Origin: Sarcocystis neurona
Lineage: Eukaryota; Apicomplexa; Conoidasida; Eucoccidiorida; Sarcocystidae
Assembly: GCA_000727475.1 (NCBI GenBank)
Contig: KL647322.1
Location: 163,325-227,324, forward strand
Reading direction: 5' to 3'
DNA length: 64,000 nucleotides
Made by a program: the position numbers and the translations under genes. Below, one piece after another: positions 57,701-64,000 of this stretch. The stretch's first letter is position 1. Every line of letters starts with the position of its first letter. Under the pieces are notes generated by a model. The model worked only from the letters and a program-made list of their open reading frames with translations. It did no database searches and was not told the origin of the DNA.

Positions 57701-60700
57701 CGAGGACGAGGACGAAGAGGAGGAGGAAGACGAGGCAGCAGCAGCGGCAGCAGCAGGAAGAGCGCTCGAGGAAGAGGAAGCCGCAACAGAGCCGGGAGCG
57801 AATGCGGCACTGCTGCTGCAGCAACACGGGGACACAGAGCTACCAGACGTAGAACCAGAGGAGGAGCAGGAAGCAGGTGGAGGTGCTGCTGCGCAGTTGC
57901 CGACGGCTGCAGCCCCAGCAACGCATTTTGCTGCTGTCGGCAGCAGCAGGTCGTCGCAGCCCTATGGGGTCTTTACCAAGAGTTACGCTGCTGCTGTTGA
58001 CCAAGTTGGCAGCGATCTTTGGCTGCTGTACGAGGTGCTGGTGCTGCGACCATGTATCCGGGTGGTTGCAGCAGCAGCAGCGGAAGACATTCTGCTTCTC
58101 TCTCCGTCCTCCTCTCCTCACCATGATGCCAGAAGCACAAGCCGCAGAAGCAGCAGCAGGAGGCAGAGCAGCAACAGAAGAGCCCCACGGTCGTCAAGCA
58201 GCAGCAGCCGACGCCGGCCGCAGAACCCAACACTACAAGAAGATGCTGCTGCTGTGGCTGCTGGTGCTGCTACGACTGCTAGTGCTGCTGCGACTGCTAG
58301 TGCTGCTACGGCTGCTGGTGCTGCTCAGGCTGCTGGTGCTGCCGCAGGAAGGAGCAGAGAGAGAGACGGAGGAAGGGGAAGCGTCGAGGCGGAGACGCAG
58401 ACTCCAAGTAGCAGCAGCAGAGATCTGCCGGGGACAGTCGATTCCGCAGAAGGAGCAGGAGAAGCAGCAGCAGCGGCAGCAGCAAGAAGAGCTACGCGGC
58501 GAAGAAGGCAGGCAGGAGAAGGAGAAGCAGGCGAGGACGAGGCGCATCGCGAAGAAGAATTAGGTGAAGAAGAAGATGCCGAGATAACAGCCGAGGCAGC
58601 CGCTGAAGCGCGAGAGGAACAACGGCTGAGAAGACGCCGGCTGCGGCAGCTCGAACAGGCCTGCTACGAGGGGGCCCTAGCGCATTTCACAGCAGCAGAA
58701 GCAGCTACGTGGTTTGACAGCAGTGCGACGGAGCAGCAGCGCCTGCAGCGGGGGCCGGAGGAAGAGAGCCAAGAACAGCAGCAGCGGGAGGAAGAAAGCC
58801 AGCAACAGCAGCAGCAGGAGGAAGACAGCCGACAGGAAGAAGAGAGCCGACGACAGCAGCAGCAGGAAGAGGAACAGCAACCGCAGCAGCGGCAGGAGAG
58901 CCAACAATCGCAGCAGCGGGAGGAAGAGGAGCCGCAGCAGCAGGGAGAGATGCCCGTGGATAGCATGAACAGCAGCAGAGTCGTCGACTCGAGTTTGTTT
59001 TCTGCAGCAGCAGGGGGAGGGGAGAGCAGCAGCAGCAATCTGGTAGAATTGCCGTCCTTCTGCTCGCCGCTGTTGTACCAGACCTTGTACGAGATTCTCT
59101 TGACGTTCCTTTACGCAGCAGTGCAACAGGCAGAGAGACAGCCGACTGCTGCTGCTGCTGCACGGGAGTTTTTGCTGCTGTGGCCACCAACGCTGGCCGA
59201 GCTGCGACTTGCTGTTGTCCTACGACTTCGTTGTCTCCATCAGCTAAACGTGAACTACCTTTTCCTGCTGCCATTTCTTCCGACGCTTCCGCCTCCTTAC
59301 CCATACACATATAGTGAACGAGCAGCAGTCCATCTCGTCGAGCCGCGCACTTTCAGCAGCAGCAGCAGTCGGAGGACCGGCGTTGGCCCCTGCAGCAGCG
59401 GCAGCAGCACGTGGTGGCGAGCGTACGCCGGAAGGAGACGGACAAGCAGCAGCAGCAGCAGCGGCAGGACGCACGCGCTCGCCCTGCGACAGCAGTCAGA
59501 CGCTGCTGCTGCGGCTGGAGGAGGAGGAGGAAGAGGAGTGGCTGCAGCCGAAGAGGCAGCCGGGCAGCGGGGAGAAGAACGCGGTACGTGGAGAGAAGCA
59601 GCAGATGGAGAGGAGGAAACAGCAGCAGGGGCAGCAAGAGAAGGAGCAGCAGCAGCGGGGAGTCTGAGACGAAGAAGAACAGCAGCAGCCGGAGGCAGGA
59701 CAGAGGAAGAAAACAGCAGCAGCGTCCATGTCTACTGCGGACACAGACTGCATGCGAACACAGAAGAAAATGTAGGAAAAGAAGAAGAAGCATGTCTGAT
59801 GCTGGCGCTGCAGTGGCTTTTGCGAACGAAGCGGTCCCCACAGTGGAACTGGTCACCTGCCCGCAGTCTTGGCAGCAGCAGCAGCATTGTCCCAACAGCA
59901 GCAGCAGATACCGGCAGCAGGATTTCCTGTCGGTCGCTGTGGACCCTGCAGCAGCTGCAAGAAGACGGCATTGCAGGAGGAGGAGGAAAAGGAGAAGCAG
60001 GCAAGCATGCGCACACCAAGTGGCTACTGCAGCAGCTGCTGCAGCGCCTGCTCTTTGCTGCTGTGCGTGAAGCGATGAAACCCGCAGAAGACGCAGACGA
60101 AGAAGAAGCGATTGAAGTAAAGGAAGAAGAACGAGTGTGTCGACGTGTTGCAGAAGTTGCCGGGAGGGGGCCGAATGCGAGTTGCCGCAGTGTACGTACA
60201 CCGTGGGGTGGGGAGCGGTGGGAGCTGCGAAGACTGGGAGAAGCAGCAGCAGCAGCAGCGACAGCAGCAGCGACTCGGAGCCGAGGAGGAGGAGAAGGAG
60301 AAGAGGGAGCAGTTTTGTCTACTTTGAAGGAAGTAAAGACGCTGCTGCTTCCCTCTGCGAAGAATTTCATTTTCCGCTCAGGGACCCAGTATCGGCACCA
60401 GTGCATGCGCAGGCAAGTGCTGCTGCTTCCCGGCTATGACTACGCGTTGCGCGCTCCAGACCGCGTGCGGCAGATCCTGTGCGGGTATCGGAGCAGCAGC
60501 AGCGGCTCAGGTTTTGCTGCAGTCTCTGCAGCCGAAGGCAGAGGCGGCAGCACGGCCATAGCAGCAGCAGCGCAGTGGGGAGCGCTGACGTCTTTCCTGA
60601 AGCTGCGGACGTCGTGGGAGCCGATGTCTTTGCGAGGGAGCAGCAGCAGCAGCAGCCGAATACTGCTGCTTCGTCAGCACCCGAGCAACCAGCTGCTGCG

Positions 60701-62684
60701 GCTGCATGCCTCTACAGCAGCAGCGGAAGCAGCAGCCGCGGCAGAGACGCCTGCCTGCATCTCCGCCTCGCAGGCAGACAGTGACGAGACGTTGCTGCTT
60801 CATGCTCCGCCGTGGCCGGAGAGTTTCCGAGCAGCAGCAACAGCAAATGCCGCGCCAAGCGCAGCAGTAGCGGCTGCCGCAGACCTCTGGTGGAGTCCGC
60901 CTATCTGGCTGCCTACTGTAGACGTACATTACTTTCCTCTGGCAGGTGCTGCCGCGGCTGTGTCTCCTGGCTCGGTATATATCGACCGCTTTGCGCCGGC
61001 AGCAGCAGCAGCAGCACGAGGACCGGTCCTGCAGCAACAGCAACAGCAGCATCCGCTTCCCTCCGAGGATCTGCTTCAAGCTTCTGTGCTGGGGCAGGTC
61101 TCCCAGCAGCTGCGCTGGATCGATTCTCTAAATATCGTGTCGAAGGAGCGGGCCTTCAACGTGCAGTTTCGTGGGGAAGGTGCGCAAGACCTTGGGGGCC
61201 CGTATGCAGAACTGCTAAGCAGTTGCTGCGAAGAACTGCATGCGCTGCTGCTGCTGCTCGACTGCCCAAACGCGTGCAACAGCGTCGGCGAGAACCGAGA
61301 CCTCGCCATTTTTAATCCCGGCCTCAGAGATTCGCTGCTGCCAAGTGTTATCGGCCCCACACGTCAGGGACTGCTGCTGCCGGCGCAGCAGCGACCGGAA
61401 ATAGACGAGGAAGAGCAGCTCTGGGCAACGAGGCAGAGGAGAAGAAGCAGCGACAGCACCAGCAGCAGCAGAAAACAAGAAGAAGAAGAAGGCGCGGAGC
61501 AAAGGGTCGTCGAGAGGCTCAGATATTTGCTGCAGCAGCAATCGCTGCGGCTGCATGCGGAGCAGCAGCAGGAGGCACTAGTGGAGCAGATGCCGCGCTT
61601 GCTGGTGCGCTGCTCCGGTGACAGCAGCAGCAGCACTAGCCCAGCGCGGAGAGAGACAAGAAGAAGCAGAAGAAGCGAGGACCAGCAAAGAGGAGAACAG
61701 CTGTGTCGGTTAGCAGCTACAGTTGCTGCTGCTGCTGCCGTTGCAGAGGCTGCTGACGTCTGCGCTGCGGAGGATTGCGCTGCCATCGCAGCAGCAGCAG
61801 CAGCGATGGAGGCTGCGGCCCTGGGTAGCAGCGATGATCCTACTGCCCTGCGGCTGTCACTACCGAACAGTGCGGAAGAGGAAGGCGTGCCGCTGCTGCT
61901 CCTTCCCGGCATATCTGCTGCTGCAGCTCTCGCATGCAAGCAGCAGCTTCCCGAGGCGATCGCGGCCCAAGCTTTCTCTGCATACGTCGCGGCGGGGGTT
62001 CTAGGCAGCAGCAGCAGCTGGGTAAGCGGAGGACGAAAATCGACGAGGACTGGGACGAGGAGAAGCAGCAGCAGCAGCAACGCGCACCTCTGCGAGAGCA
62101 GCAGCAACAGCAGCAAGACCCGCTGGGAAGGCTGCAGAGAAGTTGTTGGGAGCATGTGCGGGCTGTACGTTGCACAGGTGCTGCAGCAGCAGCAACAGCA
62201 GGAACTGCAACGACAGCAGCGGGCAACCCCCGGGAAATATGGACAGCGCATTGCGGCAATCTTGCATGCGATTGGCCGTTTGATGGGATGCGCGGCGTTG
62301 ACGCAGAGTCCTCTCGGTCTCTGTCTCGCCCCTGCGATATGGAAGTTGTTGTTGCTGCAGCTGCCGGCCCTGTACGATATTCGGGCTGTCGATGCGCTAA
62401 CGTCCAAGCATCTGCTGCGTCTCCTCCGCTGCTGCCAAACCCGTCGTGAGTGGCAGCAGCAGCAGCAGCAACACGGGCAGCGGCGGCAGCAGCAGGAGCA
62501 GGAGGGAGAGAGAGATGAAGAGGACGCGGCCGCAGCAGCTCTGGTTGCTGCTTTCAAAGATAAAGGATGGACTGTCGAAGATATGTCTGGCCGTTGCGTC
62601 GAAGTGTTCGCAGGAGGCCTGCAAATTCTCCCAAGCGACGCTGCCTCCCTCGCTGCTGCTGTTCAGACAGCAGCAGCAGCAACG
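51739..62684 (+). CDS. Exon F of the giant gene: scaffold plus HECT ubiquitin-ligase N-lobe
   Basis: This would be a HECT E3 ligase, which takes ubiquitin from an E2 onto its own cysteine and passes it to a substrate. The frame (0 modulo 3) is open from 51669 to 62807. The exon starts after tctctctctcgcag (phase 1) with G-P-Y-I-R-V-A-K, and ends at ACG|GTCAGC (62685, phase 0). That donor is weak, but it gives a HECT-like spacing when joined to 63479. Residues 1-80 are complex; then come Gln, Ala, Ser and Glu tracts. Further islands are near nt 55510-55760, 55950-56110, 57960-58100, 59035-59330, 59890-60080 and 60310-60490. The HECT N-lobe covers residues about 3070-3648 and includes F-R-G-E-G-A-Q-D-L-G-G-P-Y and I-G-R-L-M-G. 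A repeat insert of about 270 residues splits it. The motif style is closest to HERC1/HERC2/HECTD4. Confidence 0.85.
52322..52536 (+). repeat. 18-bp repeat encoding A-R-Q-Q-Q-[ED]
   Basis: About twelve copies of gcgcgtcagcagcaggaa (with gac or cat variants) encode the hexapeptide Ala-Arg-Gln-Gln-Gln-Glu/Asp in the exon F frame. Near-perfect copy identity suggests recent expansion or homogenisation. Similar Gln hexapeptides occur in exon D. Confidence 0.9.
53050..53320 (+). repeat. Polyalanine tract with Glu-Ala-Ala-Ala units
   Basis: GCA codons, interrupted by GAA or GGA every three to seven residues, encode a helix-prone alanine tract in exon F. One complex break (V-Q-V-A-P) lies near 53190. 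Confidence 0.8.
60960..62684 (+). other. HECT domain N-lobe coding segment
   Basis: In order the exon F frame encodes V-Y-I-D-R-F, V-L-G-Q-V-S-Q-Q-L-R-W, R-A-F-N-V-Q-F-R-G-E-G-A-Q-D-L-G-G-P-Y (about 61160-61206), F-N-P-G (near 61312), then a low-complexity insert of about 61400-62235, I-G-R-L-M-G (about 62270-62290), A-P-A-I-W-K, a second short Gln/Glu insert (about 62449-62545), and V-E-V-F-A-G-G (about 62600-62620). Known: the [FV]-x-G-E-G-x-x-D-x-G-G block and the G-[RK]-L-[ML]-G helix are hallmarks of the HECT N-lobe, which docks the E2 enzyme. The order and spacing are right once the inserts are removed. Confidence 0.88.
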
Positions 62685-63478
62685 GTCAGCGATAACACAT
62701 GTCACTGCAGCAGCAACCCGACACCAACTCCTGCTGCTGCTGCGTTACTCCCCTTGCTGCTGCTGTGTAGACGCGTGCTCTGCTCTCTCTATATAGTGCT
62801 CTTGTAGACACACGCTTGACGCCTGGTGCTCTCCTGAATGCTCGGGTGCTGCTGTTCTGTCTTGCTGCTGTACGCACACATGACACCTCCTGCTCTCCTG
62901 ACTGCTCGGGTGCTGCTGTTGTGCCTGTGTTGCTTGTTTGGCCGCTGCCGCTGCTGCTGCTGGTTAAAGCACTGGTCTGCTGTCTGCATTGCTGCGCGGT
63001 GCTCCTGCTGCTGCTGCAGGCTCGCGTGCTGCCCTGCTGTCTGCCGTGGTGCTGTCTTACATTCCTACGCCTGCTGCTGCTGCTGCTGCCTCGCATGCGG
63101 CCTGCTGTTTTGGACGATGCCTGCTGCACCCATCCCGTCGCTGCGGCTCTCCCGTGCTGCTCTTGCTGCGCCTCTGTTGTTGCTGCGGTGCTTTTGCAGT
63201 TGAGGTTGCGCGTCTTACGCAGCTTCTGCTCTTGCTGCTGCTTCACCACTGCCCAACGCGTTTTGCGACGCCTGCTGAAGAAAGCCGCAGTGTGCTGCGG
63301 TGCTGCTGCTGTTGCTGCTTCGACTTTCGCTGCTTCTGCCGCGGCTCGACTCCTGCTCCTGCTGCTGCGGCTTCGTTTGCTGCTGCTGCTGCTGTTTTTG
63401 CTGCTGGTGGTTCGTGCCACGTGCCTCAACTGCTGCTGCTGCTTTTGGCGCTGCTGCTGCTGCTTCTGTCTGCTTCAG
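62685..63478 (+). other. CTG-rich intron splitting the HECT domain
   Basis: It starts with GTCAGC (phase 0) and ends with ctgcttctgtctgcttcag (phase 0). An alternative acceptor at ctgcag would start the exon at 63488, in the same phase. It includes a stop in the exon F frame at 62805. Almost the whole segment is ctgctgctg-type sequence and encodes nothing but Leu/Cys/Ala in any frame. Joining across it puts the expected number of residues (about 40, by comparison with HERC2 as I recall it) between the N-lobe and the C-lobe motifs. Confidence 0.7.
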
Positions 63479-63625
63479 GTTCTGCAGGGGATCGAGGCTG
63501 CTTCGTGGCTTGCTGCTGGTCTCTACGATGTGCTGCCGCTGCATGTGGTGGCCGCGGCTCTCACTGCTGATGATCTGCAGCATCTCATTTGCGGAGAAGC
63601 AGATATCGACGTGGACGTGCTCATG
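63479..63625 (+). CDS. Exon G: part of the HECT linker and C-lobe
   Basis: The 49 codons read G-I-E-A-A-S-W-L-A-A-G-L-Y-D-V-L-P-L and then L-T-A-D-D-L-Q-H-L-I-C-G-E-A-D-I-D-V-D-V-L. This matches the HECT pattern of an aromatic/Gly-Phe helix, V-[VL]-P, a leucine-rich stretch, and L-x-x-L-[IV]-C-G-x-x-x-[IV]-D-[VI]. It links the N- and C-lobes and precedes the catalytic cysteine. The right edge is ATG|GTAGGA at 63625/63626, phase 0. The catalytic cysteine and the C-terminal phenylalanine-rich tail are not present and must be encoded beyond the window or in an unrecognised exon. Confidence 0.78.
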
Positions 63626-64000
63626 GTAGGACGGTTCTCCTTTAGTTCTCTTCCTCTCTGTTGTTCTCTGCTGCCCTGCCTTCGCCAAGTCCCCGTGCTG
63701 TACCAACCTCTCCAGCTGCTTCTGTACATCACATGGGTACACGTAAGTGGCTCGCGCACTTCTTCAAAGACGGAGACGGAGACGCAGAAAAAGACAACAC
63801 ACAACCAGGGAGTTACTACGAATTTCAACCAAATACATATGCACATATATATGTATATATGGATACGAACTGACACGCGTGTGATACTTGGAAAGAAGAT
63901 ATGTAGACATTCGTAGAATACGAGTATTTCTTACGGGGAGACACATGTCTATATTTAGAAAGAGACACCATGTGTATATATATGGACAAGGTGGAGACAT
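63626..64000 (+). other. Presumed intron start, possibly with one small exon, running off the window
   Basis: It begins GTAGGA. Between 63690 and 63745 there are possible small exons: acceptor cgccaag (exon from 63694) or cctctccag, followed by a very good donor, GTACAC|GTAAGT, near 63745. The 63694 option keeps phase and ends in S-H-G-Y-T, which resembles the H-G-Y-T that follows the C-lobe start in UFD4/TRIP12-type HECT domains; the evidence is thin. After 63750 the sequence is acatat-rich and non-coding. Confidence 0.4.

Larger units (their letters stand above)
825..64000 (+). other. Gene-level model: one giant HECT-type E3 ubiquitin ligase gene, incomplete at the right edge
   Basis: Seen: all long frames holding complex (non-repeat) sequence are on the plus strand, and they are separated by segments with splice-like ends. 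Four junctions have matching phases: 29863/33313 (phase 2), 47083/50135 (phase 0), 50828/51739 (phase 1, rebuilding a glycine codon) and 62684/63479 (phase 0, rebuilding the HECT fold at a HECT-like length). Known: apicomplexans encode very large HECT ligases, and Eimeria proteins are often expanded by homopolymer tracts. Inferred: the pieces are one transcript of about 53 kb of exon. The alternative is two or more adjacent same-strand genes, with the weakest links at 8460/10019, 24.6-24.75 kb and 29863/33313. I see no internal promoter or polyadenylation signal that would decide it. Confidence 0.6.

Noticed and set aside
1..64000. TGCATGC/GCATGCA motifs, known as over-represented near coccidian promoters
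   Set aside because: I found about a dozen (for example 8387, 28198, 31496, 40826, 47713), close to the roughly eight expected by chance, and spread through exons, so no promoter call is justified.
1..64000. tRNA, rRNA, telomeric (TTTAGGG) arrays and mobile-element genes
   Set aside because: I looked for them on both strands and saw no convincing example.

Overview
The window looks like nuclear DNA of a coccidian apicomplexan, most likely an Eimeria species. The main reason is the density of CAG/CTG triplet runs that encode long alanine, glutamine and serine tracts inside very long open frames. These are separated by introns full of TA, CTAT and TG microsatellites. I see no bacterial gene structure, no tRNA or rRNA, no CRISPR array and no recognisable transposase or reverse transcriptase.

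My reading is that most or all of the window is one giant plus-strand gene that continues past the right edge and perhaps the left edge. The exons in order are about 825-8460 (frame 1), about 10019-24617 (frame 2), about 24745-29863 (frame 3), 33313-47083 (frame 2), 50135-50828 (frame 2), 51739-62684 (frame 3) and 63479-63625 (frame 2). Four of the junctions (29863/33313, 47083/50135, 50828/51739, 62684/63479) have compatible phases. The best three acceptors follow pyrimidine-rich stretches. The exons sum to roughly 53 kb, about 17,600 codons. Exon numbering, the extreme 5' end and the join near 24.6-24.75 kb are inferred.

The one confident functional assignment is a HECT-type E3 ubiquitin ligase. 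The HECT N-lobe lies at about 60960-62684, where the sequence reads V-Y-I-D-R-F, F-R-G-E-G-A-Q-D-L-G-G-P-Y, I-G-R-L-M-G and V-E-V-F-A-G-G. Part of the C-lobe is in the small exon at 63479-63625. Splicing them gives a HECT-like spacing. The motif style is closest to the HERC1/HERC2/HECTD4-type large HECT ligases. The catalytic cysteine is not in the window. A cysteine/histidine cluster resembling a ZZ-type zinc finger is encoded at about 23096-23330, about 38 kb upstream in the gene model. The rest consists of islands of complex, mostly helical sequence embedded in low-complexity repeats. The islands look like the scaffold of a very large ligase, but I recognise no other domain.

Non-coding parts: 1-824 (CTG-rich), 8461-10018 (CAG- then CTG-rich, with a 22-bp tandem repeat), 29864-33312 (TA-rich, then CTG-rich), 47084-50134 (CTAT, pyrimidine-only and purine-only tracts), 50829-51738 (TA-rich), 62685-63478 (CTG-rich) and 63626-64000. 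CTG triplets on the sense strand cluster just upstream of acceptors, while exons are dominated by CAG. Because neither CAG nor CTG runs contain a stop in any frame, this DNA is open in all six frames. Most long open frames here are therefore not genes.
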